A stretch of 64,000 nucleotides of DNA from Streptomyces sp. AC550_RSS872 (GTDB lineage Bacteria > Actinomycetota > Actinomycetes > Streptomycetales > Streptomycetaceae). Positions 10,193 to 18,705 of this stretch are shown here, piece by piece. The DNA lies in the NCBI RefSeq assembly GCF_019049285.1, contig NZ_JAGMUL010000042.1, forward strand, positions 124,001 through 188,000, written 5' to 3'. The position numbers were made by a program, and so were the translations under genes. The notes under the pieces are model-generated. The model was given only the letters and a program-made list of their open reading frames with translations. It was not told where the DNA came from and searched no databases. Position 1 is the first letter of the stretch; each line of letters starts with the position of its first letter.

Positions 10193-10220
10193 CTAACGGA
10201 AAAGTTGGATTTACCGTTAG
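10193..10220. promoter_or_regulatory. Inverted repeat between CGNR regulator and phosphoesterase genes
   Basis: CTAACGGAAAA (10193-10203) and TTTACCGTTAG (10210-10220) pair at 10 of 11 positions around a 6-bp centre. The site lies in the shared divergent promoter region, about 66 bp from the regulator start and 63 bp from the phosphoesterase start, as expected of an autoregulated operator. Binding by the CGNR protein is inferred. Confidence 0.5.
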
Positions 10221-10282
10221 ACGCGAAGGATCGGTACGAGAGATCGAGGTGGGGGACAGCCCTGCCTGGAGGGGGACTGAAC

Positions 10283-11026
10283 ATGACGGTGCTGCTTGCC
10301 CAGATCAGTGACCTGCACCTGGACGGCAGTGAGAGGGCCACCCGGCGCGCCGAACGCGTCATGGACCATCTGCGAGCCTTGCCTCGTCCGGTCGATGCGC
10401 TCCTGGTCACGGGGGACATCGCCGATCACGGAGCGGAAGCCGAGTACGAGGAGGCCGCCCGCATTCTGACGGCTCCCTTCCCGGTACTCACCTGCCCCGG
10501 CAACCACGACGTGCGTCCCGCCTACCGCAAGGCCCTGCTCGCAGAGGCACCCGGCCACGGCCCCGTCAACCGGATCCACCACATCGCCGGGGCCGCCGTC
10601 CTGATGTGCGACTCCACCATCCCCGGCCGTGACGAGGGGCGCCTCGACGCCCGGACGCTCGACTGGATCGACACCCAGCTCACTGGGCTGCCGCAGGACA
10701 CCCCGGCACTGATCGCCTTCCATCAGCCCCCGGTCGAGCTCCACCACCCTCTGCCCGACTCCGGAATGCTCGAACAGCCCGAGCAACTGGCCGCCCTGCT
10801 CGACGCCCACCCCCAGGTCGTCGCCGTCCTGACCGGTCACGCCCACACCGCGGCCGTCTCGACCTTCGCCGCCCGTCCCCTGATCGTCGGGCCGGCCGTC
10901 ACCTGGACCCTGCGCATGCCCTGGGAGGGTGACCGCCCCGCGGACCGCGACCAGCCGCCCGGCCTCGCCTTCCACATCCTGGGCGACGACCGGCGCCTGA
11001 CCACCCACTACCGCGTCGTGCTCTGA
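10283..11026 (+). CDS. Calcineurin-like metallophosphoesterase (CpdA-type phosphodiesterase)
   Basis: A 247-residue cytosolic phosphoesterase starting MTVLLAQISDLHLDG after GGAGGGGG. The dimetal motifs are all present in order: DLH (near residue 10), GDIADHG, GNHD, the histidine of AFHQPP, and GHAH. The length and layout fit the cAMP phosphodiesterase CpdA/Rv0805-like class, which hydrolyses cyclic nucleotides or phosphodiesters; the true substrate is uncertain. It is divergent from the CGNR gene and probably regulated through the inverted repeat between them. Confidence 0.87.
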   Translation: MTVLLAQISDLHLDGSERATRRAERVMDHLRALPRPVDALLVTGDIADHGAEAEYEEAARILTAPFPVLTCPGNHDVRPAYRKALLAEAPGHGPVNRIHHIAGAAVLMCDSTIPGRDEGRLDARTLDWIDTQLTGLPQDTPALIAFHQPPVELHHPLPDSGMLEQPEQLAALLDAHPQVVAVLTGHAHTAAVSTFAARPLIVGPAVTWTLRMPWEGDRPADRDQPPGLAFHILGDDRRLTTHYRVVL

Positions 11027-11101
11027 TCCGACGTCACCGCCCGACCGCCTGGACCTTCCTCGCCCGGCGTGCCTCACGCACCCTGCCGCGGCGACGCAGG
11101 C

Positions 11102-12205
11102 CTACACCGCACTGACCGCCGCCAGCCGATGCACATCGCGAGCCGACCCCGTCACCCCCGACAGGAACCCCTGCGCCCGAGGCGACGCGTTCTCCGTCAG
11201 CCATGCCGGGTCGATGTCGCAGACGGCGACGCGGACCTCCGTGCCGGACAGGGCCAGCGGCAGGGTGTGTACGACCGTCGACGGGAAGCTGAGGATCGTG
11301 CGGCCGATGGGGCCGCGGCGGGCGATCAGCTCCAGGGGGAGGTCGGGGCGTACGACCTCCAGGCCCGTCTCGACCGCCAGCCGGTGCAGTTTCTCCGTGC
11401 TCTCGCGGCGGTGGGCGAAGTAGCGGGTGGCGCCGTGGGCCTTGGCCAGGGTGCGCACGGCCTCCAGGTAGCGGTCGCCGTCCACCACGCCCGTCTCGAC
11501 CAACGACGTACCGACCATGTCCGCGCCCTTGGTGATGCGGGGCGGGCCGAAACGGTCGCGGGTCCAGGCGAAGGTGTTGGCGGTGACGGTCACGCCGTGC
11601 GGCGTCTCCTCCATCGGCATGGACGAGAAGATCTCGACCGTCCGACGCTCACTCGGGGTGAGGCGCTTGCGTGCCGCCGACGACACCGGGGCGAAGACCA
11701 GGTCCCGTGGGCCGGGGCGGCCGCCCTTGCGGTGCCAGCGGACCAGGCGTTCACCGCGGGCGAGTTGGGCCACGAACTCCATCGTGGCCGTGCCGTCGTC
11801 GACGACGACGATGTCACGGGCCTTGGTGATCGTCAGCAGGAGCTGCACATAGCGGGAGAAGGGGTCACCCAGGACCACGCGGCCGGCCCGGCGGAGCAGG
11901 CCGGTGAGGCCGCCGATCGTCTGGAAGGGAGCTGCCGCGCCGCCCCGCGCCTCCTCCCAGCGGACCTCGTGCCCGTCGTTGCGTGCCAGCTCGGCCATCC
12001 GGCGCAGCTGGCCGCGGGTCATGGGGTCGATCGGGGACAGGACGACGAGCGTGAGGCCCGCCCCGACGGCGGGCTCGCGGGCGTGCGCCCACTCCAGCAC
12101 GTTCAGGAGCTGTACCGGGCTCTCGACGAAGGCGAGAGTGTGAGGGCCGGTGTTCCCGGCGCGGGGGCTCATCGACGTACGACCGTCCCGTCGTAAGGCG
12201 CTCAT
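11102..12205 (-). CDS. Glycosyltransferase-like protein with sialyltransferase-type DDG motif
   Basis: Up to 367 residues; the start could also be the internal ATG at 12172 and neither has a clear ribosome site. Visible landmarks are LAFVESPVQLLNVLEWA near the N-terminus, VVVDDGTATMEFVA, YFAHRRES and LSFPSTVVHTLPLAL. A D/E-D/E-G motif followed by a His motif and a Ser/Thr motif is the pattern of bacterial sialyl- and polysialyltransferases (GT52/GT38 type), so I infer transfer of a CMP-activated nonulosonic acid. It is the last gene of a minus-strand arm with NeuB and the CMP-sugar synthetase, 125 bp after neuB. Confidence 0.68.
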   Translation of the reverse strand: MSALRRDGRTSMSPRAGNTGPHTLAFVESPVQLLNVLEWAHAREPAVGAGLTLVVLSPIDPMTRGQLRRMAELARNDGHEVRWEEARGGAAAPFQTIGGLTGLLRRAGRVVLGDPFSRYVQLLLTITKARDIVVVDDGTATMEFVAQLARGERLVRWHRKGGRPGPRDLVFAPVSSAARKRLTPSERRTVEIFSSMPMEETPHGVTVTANTFAWTRDRFGPPRITKGADMVGTSLVETGVVDGDRYLEAVRTLAKAHGATRYFAHRRESTEKLHRLAVETGLEVVRPDLPLELIARRGPIGRTILSFPSTVVHTLPLALSGTEVRVAVCDIDPAWLTENASPRAQGFLSGVTGSARDVHRLAAVSAV

Positions 12206-12330
12206 GCGGCGCTCGTATTCAGCTCGTGCTCAGTCGGGTTCGGCACAGGAACTCGAAGGGCGCCGAGTCCGAGCACTCCTGCTCGGAGCACTCGGACGTC
12301 GGCGCGCGTTCGGACTCGGTGCGTTCCGGA

Positions 12331-13269
12331 TCAGACCTGGACCGGCTCGCCCGCCGCCGCGGCGATCTCCGCCTCGGCGACCACACCGGCGACCCGGCGC
12401 AGCTTCTTCATCGGGCCGAGCTCGGAGTCGTAGACCTTCTTGACGCCGTCACCGAGGGAGGCCTCGATGGTGCGGATGTCGCGGACGAGGCGGGTCAGGC
12501 CCTGCGGCTCGACCGAGGCGGCCTGGTCGGAGCCCCACATCGCGCGGTCCAGGGTGATGTGACGCTCGACGAAGACGGCGCCGAGGGCGACCGCGGCCAG
12601 CGTGGTCTGCAAGCCCGTCTCGTGGCCGGAGTAGCCGATCGGGACGTTCGGGAACTCCTTCTCCAGCGTGTTGATCGCGCGGAGGTTGAGCTCCTCGGCC
12701 TTCGCCGGGTAGGTGGAGGTGGCGTGGCACATGAGGATGTTGTCCGAGCCGAGGACCTCGACGGCGTGGCGGATCTGCTTCGGCGTCGACATGCCGGTGG
12801 AGAGGATCACGGCGCGGCCCGTCGCACGCAGGGCGCGCAGCAGCTCGTCGTCGGTCAGGGAGGCGGAGGCGACCTTGTGGGCGGGGACGTCGAACTTCTC
12901 CAGGAAGGCGACCGCCTCGGTGTCCCACGGGGAGGCGAACCAGTCGATGTTCTTGCTCTTGCAGTACTCGTCGATCTGGCGGTACTCGTCCTCACCGAAC
13001 TCCACGCGGTGGCGGTAGTCGATGTAGGTCATCCGGCCCCAGGGGGTGTCGCGCTCGATGTCCCACTGGTCGCGCGGGGTGCAGATCTCCGGGGTGCGCT
13101 TCTGGAACTTGACGGCGTCGCAGCCGGCCTCGGCGGCCACGTCGATGAGCTTGAAGGCGTTCTCCAGCTCACCGTTGTGGTTGATGCCGATCTCGCCGCA
13201 GATGTAGACGGGCTTGCCCGGGCCGACCTCACGCGAACCGAACGAGCGCAGACGGGAGTTGGTGCTCAT
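12331..13269 (-). CDS. neuB: N-acetylneuraminate/Kdn synthase family protein lacking the SAF domain
   Basis: A 312-residue TIM-barrel synthase that condenses phosphoenolpyruvate with a hexose or hexosamine (ManNAc or mannose, possibly as 6-phosphate) to a nine-carbon 2-keto acid. Family landmarks: CGEIGINHNGELENAFKLID, DAVKFQKRTPE, FASPWD, STGMST, CHATSTYP and GYSGHETG, then ERHITLDRAMWGSDQAASVEP. The C-terminal SAF (antifreeze-like) domain of about 60 residues present in typical NeuB is absent: the protein ends soon after the barrel. The start at 13269 follows AAGGAC; it begins 13 bp after the CMP-sugar synthetase stop, so the two are co-transcribed. Confidence 0.9.
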   Translation of the reverse strand: MSTNSRLRSFGSREVGPGKPVYICGEIGINHNGELENAFKLIDVAAEAGCDAVKFQKRTPEICTPRDQWDIERDTPWGRMTYIDYRHRVEFGEDEYRQIDEYCKSKNIDWFASPWDTEAVAFLEKFDVPAHKVASASLTDDELLRALRATGRAVILSTGMSTPKQIRHAVEVLGSDNILMCHATSTYPAKAEELNLRAINTLEKEFPNVPIGYSGHETGLQTTLAAVALGAVFVERHITLDRAMWGSDQAASVEPQGLTRLVRDIRTIEASLGDGVKKVYDSELGPMKKLRRVAGVVAEAEIAAAAGEPVQV

Positions 13270-13282
13270 GGCAGAGATGTCC

Positions 13283-14596
13283 TTACTTGGTGAGGGAGTC
13301 GAGAGAGGGGCCGAGGATCCAGCTGGCGATCTCTCGGATGGCGCCGTCGCCACCGGGGGTGGTGGTGACCGCGCGTGCGGCGCCGCGCACGACGTCGTGG
13401 GCGCTCGCGACCGCCACGGGCCAGCCCACGAGGGCGAAGCACGGGAGGTCGTTGACGTCGTTGCCGACGTAGAGCACGCGCTCAGGCGCGATGCCCTGCT
13501 CCTCGCACCACTGCTTGAGTGCGAGGTCCTTCCGGTCGATGCCGTGCAGCACGGGAATCTTGAGCTTCCGTGCGCGGGCGGCGACGACCGGGTTCTGCTC
13601 CGTGGACAGGATCAGCATCTTCAGCCCGCTCTTGCGCAGGGCGGCGATGCCGAGTCCGTCTCCGCGGTGCACGGAGACGAACTCCTTTCCATCGGCATCG
13701 ATCAGCACCCGGTCGTCGGTCTGGGTGCCGTCGAAGTCCAGTACGACCGCGTCGATGTCGTCCGTGGTCGGGAGGGCGCCGGGCCGGTCCGCGTCGAACA
13801 GCGGCGCCAGCGCGCGGGCGCGGGCCAGGTCGTGCGGATCGTCGATCTCCAGGACCCGGGCGGGGTCGGTGCGCACCAGCTCGGTGCGGCCGAAGAAGCG
13901 GTGCTTGTGCTCGCGGAAGCCCGCGGCGTTCATCGCGTAGGCGGCGCCGGTCTCCAGGAAGTCCTGGGGGCGGTCCTGGCGGCGCGGGCGGAAGGACTTG
14001 TCGTGGTTGACGCCGTAGCCGCCGCCGGAGGCGGTGGTGGTGGTGGTGCGGGTGGCCACGGTGTCGGCGCCGGCCTCGGCCGCCTGGCGCTCGGCGCGTA
14101 CGGCCGCCGTGGGCTCGTCGTCGCCGTGCCGCCACACGAAGCCGTGGAAGGGCGCGACGGTCAGGGAGGTGTCGGCGCCGTTGGCGACGATCGCCTTGAC
14201 CACGCCGTCGATGTCCTCGCGGACGATGAACGGGCTGGTGCACTGCACGAGCAGGACCACGTCCACCGGCGCGCCGTGCAGCGCCTCGTGCGCGTCCATG
14301 GCGTGCAGCACGGCCGCCTCGGAGGTGGCGGTGTCGCCGGCGATGGCGGCGGGGCGCAGCACGACCTCGGCGCCGGCCTGGCGGGCGGCGGCCGCGATGC
14401 CCTGGTCGTCGGTGGAGACGACGACGTCCGTGACGAGTCTGGAGGCCCGGCACTCCCGCACGGCACGCGAGACCAGCGGTACGCCGCCGACGGGGGCGAG
14501 GTTCTTCGCGGGCACGCCCTTGGAGCCGCCGCGTGCGGGGATGACCGCGAGCACGCGTCGCACCGAAGCACCCTCGTGTGCCGGGGAGTCAGACAT
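13283..14596 (-). CDS. CMP-nonulosonate (acylneuraminate) cytidylyltransferase fused to HAD phosphatase
   Basis: A 437-residue two-domain enzyme starting MSDSPAHEG after AAGGAG. Residues about 13-250 form the nucleotidyltransferase: VLAVIPARGGSKGVPAKNL binds CTP, then DVVLLVQCTSPF and ALGW-free acceptor-side segments. Residues about 260-437 form a KdsC-like HAD phosphatase: DFDGTQTDD (nucleophile Asp), LILSTEQNP, a Lys in GIDRKDLALKQW, and VGNDVNDLPCF. The fusion suggests the phosphatase removes the 9-phosphate before CMP activation, which would fit a Kdn-9-P route; this is inference. The gene sits between the DUF6716 gene and neuB in one operon. Confidence 0.9.
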   Translation of the reverse strand: MSDSPAHEGASVRRVLAVIPARGGSKGVPAKNLAPVGGVPLVSRAVRECRASRLVTDVVVSTDDQGIAAAARQAGAEVVLRPAAIAGDTATSEAAVLHAMDAHEALHGAPVDVVLLVQCTSPFIVREDIDGVVKAIVANGADTSLTVAPFHGFVWRHGDDEPTAAVRAERQAAEAGADTVATRTTTTTASGGGYGVNHDKSFRPRRQDRPQDFLETGAAYAMNAAGFREHKHRFFGRTELVRTDPARVLEIDDPHDLARARALAPLFDADRPGALPTTDDIDAVVLDFDGTQTDDRVLIDADGKEFVSVHRGDGLGIAALRKSGLKMLILSTEQNPVVAARARKLKIPVLHGIDRKDLALKQWCEEQGIAPERVLYVGNDVNDLPCFALVGWPVAVASAHDVVRGAARAVTTTPGGDGAIREIASWILGPSLDSLTK

Positions 14597-14685
14597 GGAT
14601 TGCACTCCTTGCGCAGAGTTCGCAGAGCTTTGGAGGGCGGCGAAGCCGCCCGCTCGAGGACCCGAAGCGGCGCTTCCCGAGGCGC

Positions 14686-16038
14686 TCACAGCTCCCCCAT
14701 CCGCCGGATCACCGGGGCCACCCGCTGCACCCCGTGGCGGTAGGCGCCGCGTGCCGCCCTGCGGACGATCTGGCGGACCGGTCCGGGTTCCTTGTCGGCC
14801 GTGGGTGCCCCCGGCAATACGCTGCCGTCGGGGCCGAGGTGGTGGCGGGCGAGGATGCCGGGCAGATAGCCGGGGGCGGTGGCCGGCGTGTAGTACGGCG
14901 TGAGGGCGGGCAGTCCGCCGGGCCGCTGAAGCAGCTTGGCGATGCGCTCACGGGCCGCGTCGAAGGCGCTGGCGTACGAGCCGTCGGCGCAGACGCCCTG
15001 CCGGGACACCCACTCCTCGTCGGGCGTCGGGCGGTGTCCCTCGTCGAGCTGGTCCCAGGAGGCGAGGCAGCCGGAGCCCACGAAGTGGTGGTTGCCGAGC
15101 GTCTCGCGCACGCCGAGGTCGGTGAGGACGACGGTGGGGACACGGCGGTGCAGCGACTCCAGCGCCGCCGTGGAGCTGATGGTGACCAGCAGGTCGGTGC
15201 GGTCGAGGACCTCGCCCATGTTGCCGTACACCAGTTTGAAGTTGGCCGGCGGTTCGAGCCGCTGCACCAGCTTCTGGTACGGCAACTCCTCGATGTGCGT
15301 GGTGTGTTCGCCCGGCTTGGAGCGCAGCTTGAGCAGCACCTCGCGCTCGGGGTGCTTGCGGGCGTGCTGGATCAGCCGGTTCAGCAGGTACGTGCGGTCC
15401 CTGCGGCTGTCCGGCACCGAGGGCTGCGCGGCGAAGACGACCGTGTACGGGTCGCGCTCGCCGGCGTAGGGCTCGCCGCCGAGGAACGGCAGCGCCACCT
15501 CGGTCACCGCCGAGGCGTCGGCGCCGACCCCCTCGTACACCGCGCGGAACCGCTCGGCGTCCTGCCGGGAGTTGGCGAGGACGAGGTCCGCGCCGTGCCG
15601 CAGCAGCAGGCCGTCGGCGAGCTTCTCGTATACGACGCCGACATAGCCGGTGACGACCACGGGCCGCTGTGCCTGCCCCTCCCAGACCCGCTTGAGGCCG
15701 TGCAGCACGGCCTGCACTCCGCCGCCCACGAGGGCGAGGACCAGCACGTCGTACGACCCCTGCGCCATGGCGCGCAGGAACTCGACCGCGGTGACCTCAC
15801 GGAGGGAGTCGGCGTGGACGCCGACTTCCTGGAGCTGGCGGGGGGTGGGGGTGGCCCGGCCACGCAGAAGATATCCGTCCAAACGGATGTCCGAATTCTC
15901 CGGGGCGATACGGTTCGCGGTGAGCGCGCCCCATTTCCACCGGGTATCGGAATCCGCGAGTACGGCAACTCGCCGGGTATTCGTCGCACTTGCTGGCACA
16001 TCGAAGACGCTAGGAAGCGATTCCGAGGTTCTGCCCAA
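14686..16038 (-). CDS. DUF6716-type putative glycosyltransferase
   Basis: About 450 residues, read from a TTG at 16038; no clear ribosome site supports any start. The N-terminal half has RRVAVLADSDTRWKWGALTA and VVVTGYVGVVYEKLADGLLL, and ADLVLANSRQDAERFRAVYEG. The C-terminal half has VLLKLRSKPGEHTTH and LLVTISSTAALESLHRRVP, resembling donor-binding halves of polysaccharide glycosyltransferases (HP-like position and S-S-T motif). From memory, such proteins are annotated DUF6716 in Streptomyces. It heads the minus arm of the wall-polymer locus and diverges from the GT2 gene. Confidence 0.72.
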   Translation of the reverse strand: MGRTSESLPSVFDVPASATNTRRVAVLADSDTRWKWGALTANRIAPENSDIRLDGYLLRGRATPTPRQLQEVGVHADSLREVTAVEFLRAMAQGSYDVLVLALVGGGVQAVLHGLKRVWEGQAQRPVVVTGYVGVVYEKLADGLLLRHGADLVLANSRQDAERFRAVYEGVGADASAVTEVALPFLGGEPYAGERDPYTVVFAAQPSVPDSRRDRTYLLNRLIQHARKHPEREVLLKLRSKPGEHTTHIEELPYQKLVQRLEPPANFKLVYGNMGEVLDRTDLLVTISSTAALESLHRRVPTVVLTDLGVRETLGNHHFVGSGCLASWDQLDEGHRPTPDEEWVSRQGVCADGSYASAFDAARERIAKLLQRPGGLPALTPYYTPATAPGYLPGILARHHLGPDGSVLPGAPTADKEPGPVRQIVRRAARGAYRHGVQRVAPVIRRMGEL

Positions 16039-16197
16039 CCCGAATGCAACAAACGGTTAACAGCAGATCGACGAACGGCGAATCGAGCCTCATATGGCCC
16101 AGGAAAAGGCCTGGTTCACGGTATCGCCACGTGCCGTTCACCCAGCATCAAGCAGATGGTCAAGACGAAAGCCGGACCGCCGCCTAACGTCATCTGC

Positions 16198-17175
16198 GTG
16201 GTCAAGCTCTCCGTCATCGTGCCGTTCTACAACGTGCAGCAATACGCCCCGGACGCCATCAGATCCCTCCGCGCGAACGCCCGCGAGGATTTCGAGTTCA
16301 TTCTTGTCGACGACTGTTCGACGGACGGGACCAAGGAAATCCTCGAACAAGCCGAACGCGACCTGCCGGGCGCGGTGCTCATCAGGCGCAGCGAGAACGG
16401 CGTGGCGGCCGCTCGCAACACCGGCATCGACGCGGCGCGGGGCGAGTATCTGACCTTCATGGACGGCGACGACTGGGCGGCGCCCGGATACTTCGCCCAG
16501 CTCCTCGACAGCATCGAACACCTGGGCTGCGACTTCGTCCGCACCGACCACGTGCGGTGCACGGGTGCGCAGCGCACGGTGCACCGCGTGCCCTTCGGCC
16601 CGCGGAACGTCGTGGTCCCGCCGCGCAGCGTGATCCTTCCGGCGGAGCGCTCCACACCGGTCGACTACCCGTACTCCTGGGCCGGCGCCTACCACCGCAG
16701 GCTGGTCGACGAGGGGCTGCTGCACATGCCCGAGGACCTGCGCACGGCCGAGGACCGGCCGTGGATCTGGGCGCTGCACCGCAAGGCCAAGTCGTTCGCG
16801 GTGCCGGACCTGCTCGGCATCTTCTACCGCCGGGGAGTGACCTCCTCGCTCACCCAGATCGGCGACACGAGGCAGCTCGACTTCATCCGCTCGTTCGACC
16901 GGGTGCTGGCGGAGACCGCCGAGGACCCCGAGGCCGACCGGTTCCTGCCCAAGGCGGTGCGCACCTACTGCGCGATCATCACCCACCACCTGGCGACCAT
17001 CGAGAAGTTCGAGCCCCAGGTGGCCCGCAAACTCCGCTCGATGAGCGCCGCCGCCCTGCGGCGGATGCCCCAGGACCTGCTCAACGACACCCTGAACTCC
17101 ATGGACCTCGCTCGCGCCTCCCAGCTGCGCCGGCTGCGCCGGAGGCCCTCCACGGCCGGGGAGGCCGCCGCCTGA
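16198..17175 (+). CDS. Family 2 glycosyltransferase
   Basis: A 325-residue GT-A fold transferase starting VVKLSVIVPFYNVQQYA (GTG at 16198); an in-frame ATG at 16156 would add 14 residues lacking family similarity. Landmarks: FEFILVDDCSTDGT (nucleotide-sugar binding), NGVAAARNTGIDAARGEY, and the metal-binding FMDGDDW; downstream AEDRPWIWALHRKAK. The C-terminal 100 residues are helical and Arg/Leu-rich. It shares a 4-base-scale stop/start junction (TGATG) with the polysialyltransferase-like gene and probably adds a linkage sugar during wall glycopolymer assembly (inferred from context). Confidence 0.9.
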   Translation: MVKLSVIVPFYNVQQYAPDAIRSLRANAREDFEFILVDDCSTDGTKEILEQAERDLPGAVLIRRSENGVAAARNTGIDAARGEYLTFMDGDDWAAPGYFAQLLDSIEHLGCDFVRTDHVRCTGAQRTVHRVPFGPRNVVVPPRSVILPAERSTPVDYPYSWAGAYHRRLVDEGLLHMPEDLRTAEDRPWIWALHRKAKSFAVPDLLGIFYRRGVTSSLTQIGDTRQLDFIRSFDRVLAETAEDPEADRFLPKAVRTYCAIITHHLATIEKFEPQVARKLRSMSAAALRRMPQDLLNDTLNSMDLARASQLRRLRRRPSTAGEAAA

Positions 17176-18548
17176 TGACCGCGACCACCACGCCCGCCGC
17201 GGGCGGCGTCCGCCGCACCACACAGATCTTCTGTGCGTCCACTCTCTACGGCGCTGCCACGCTGGCCGCCGCGATCGACGCCGACTGCTTCGGCCCCGCG
17301 GACCGGCGGCTGCTGCTGATCAGCAACAACAGCTCGGCGCCGGAGCTGTCCCGGGCCTTCGACCAGTCCCCCGGCTTCGAGCTGCTGCGCGACCGGTTCG
17401 ACGGGGTGCTGTCGTGGAACGACGCCATCTCCCCCTTCCATCCCGGTGGCTGGGCCCCGCGTCCGGACGACCAGCTGCTGTTCGAGCGTTATCTGCGGCT
17501 GCTGTGGGACCTGGGCGAGGACCGCGTGGAGCTGGCGGTGGAGTCCATCCAGGTCAACCCCTCGCTCGCCATCTGCCAGATCTTCGGCGGCGCCCCGGTC
17601 GACGTGTACGCGGACGGGCTGATGAGCTACGGCCCGACCCGCTTCAAGATCGACCCGCTGGTCGGCACCCGGGTGCGGCGCGTGCTCCACCTCGACCTCG
17701 TGCCGGGTCTGAAGCCGCTGCTGCTCACCGAGTTCGACGTCGAGCCGGAGATCGTGCCGACGGATGCCTTCCTGAAGGTGCTCACGGAACTCGGCGCGAC
17801 GGGGGGTGCGTTGCCGGAGATCGACGCCCCTGCCCTGCTGCTGGGCCAGTACCTGTCCGCGCTCGGCATCCTGACGCCCGAGGAGGAGGAGGACCTCCAC
17901 GTGCGCATGCTGCGGGGGGCGGTCGCACTCGGCCATCGCCGAGTCGTGTTCAAGCCGCACCCCTCGGCGCCGCACGGCTGGTCCCGACTGCTGGAGCAGG
18001 AGGCCCGGAAACTGGACGCGGACCTCACCGTCGTCGACACGCCGGTCCTCGCCGAGGTGCTCTACCAGCGGATGCAACCCGCGCTGGTCGTCGGCTGCTT
18101 CTCCACCGCCCTGTTCACCGCCTCGGCGCTGTACGAGCTGCCGGTCGCCCGCATCGGCACCGGCACCCTCCTGGAGCGGCTGACCCCCTACGAGAACAGC
18201 AACCGCGTGCCGGTGACCATCGTCGACGCGCTGCTGCCCGACCTCGGGGACCGAGCCGCGGTCACCGACCAACGGCGCGGCATGGATGTGGAGATGCTCA
18301 CCCAGCTGATCCGGGCCGTCGGCTACGCCATGCAGTCGAAGATCTACCCCGATCTGCGCTCGGCGGCCGAGCAGTACCTGAGCAGCCATCTCGACCAGCA
18401 CACCTGGCGCTATTTCAAGCGCCGCCGCCTCACCTCGCTGGCGCTGCCCGGAGCGGTCCCGGCGCAGCTCGCCTTCATTCCCCGCAACGCGACGGTTCGC
18501 CGGGTGGCCCGGCGGGCGCGCTCGCTGCGGCGGGCGGTGGGCCGTTGA
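17175..18548 (+). CDS. Polysialyltransferase-like protein (A-2,8-polyST family)
   Basis: A 457-residue protein starting MTATTTPAAGG. It has the three signatures of bacterial polysialyltransferases: an acidic-Gly motif in VDVYADGLMSYGPTRFKI, the HP motif in VVFKPHPSAPHGW, and a Ser/Thr motif in VVGCFSTALFTASALYE. The C-terminus is basic (RRVARRARSLRRAVGR), suggesting membrane association. I infer it polymerises or transfers a CMP-activated nonulosonic acid made by the divergent NeuB/CMP-synthetase arm. The start overlaps the GT2 stop by one base. Confidence 0.82.
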   Translation: MTATTTPAAGGVRRTTQIFCASTLYGAATLAAAIDADCFGPADRRLLLISNNSSAPELSRAFDQSPGFELLRDRFDGVLSWNDAISPFHPGGWAPRPDDQLLFERYLRLLWDLGEDRVELAVESIQVNPSLAICQIFGGAPVDVYADGLMSYGPTRFKIDPLVGTRVRRVLHLDLVPGLKPLLLTEFDVEPEIVPTDAFLKVLTELGATGGALPEIDAPALLLGQYLSALGILTPEEEEDLHVRMLRGAVALGHRRVVFKPHPSAPHGWSRLLEQEARKLDADLTVVDTPVLAEVLYQRMQPALVVGCFSTALFTASALYELPVARIGTGTLLERLTPYENSNRVPVTIVDALLPDLGDRAAVTDQRRGMDVEMLTQLIRAVGYAMQSKIYPDLRSAAEQYLSSHLDQHTWRYFKRRRLTSLALPGAVPAQLAFIPRNATVRRVARRARSLRRAVGR

Positions 18549-18571
18549 GGCGCAGGTGACGGGACCCGAGG

Positions 18572-18614
18572 CGTCCGTACGCGAGAGCGACGTCCAGGTG
18601 AACGCGTACGGACG
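18572..18614 (+). terminator. 11-bp inverted repeat after the polysialyltransferase-like gene
   Basis: CGTCCGTACGC (18572-18582) and GCGTACGGACG (18604-18614), perfect, with a 21-nt loop, lying between the polysialyltransferase-like and acyltransferase genes. It could be a terminator or, since the loop is long and it lies 90 bp before the next start, an operator. Confidence 0.4.
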
Positions 18615-18705
18615 GCCGGGCAAAGCCTTTATTCGGCGAGCGAAGTCGCCTTCGGATTCGGACTAGTGTGCTGTGATCCTGCTGCGTCACAGCGAGGAGA
18701 ACTCT

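Noticed and set aside
12226..14743. Long plus-strand frames opposite neuB and the CMP-synthetase gene
   Set aside because: Val/Gly/Asp-rich composition is the usual reverse-strand shadow of high-G+C genes; no homology.
14578..16197. Upstream extension of the GT2 reading frame back to 14578
   Set aside because: The extension is antisense to the DUF6716 gene, is low-complexity, and the GT2 domain begins at 16198.
16039..16197. Mobile element or attachment site in the divergent GT2/DUF6716 region
   Set aside because: A/T-richer but short, without inverted repeats, integrase gene or target duplications; looks like an ordinary divergent promoter.
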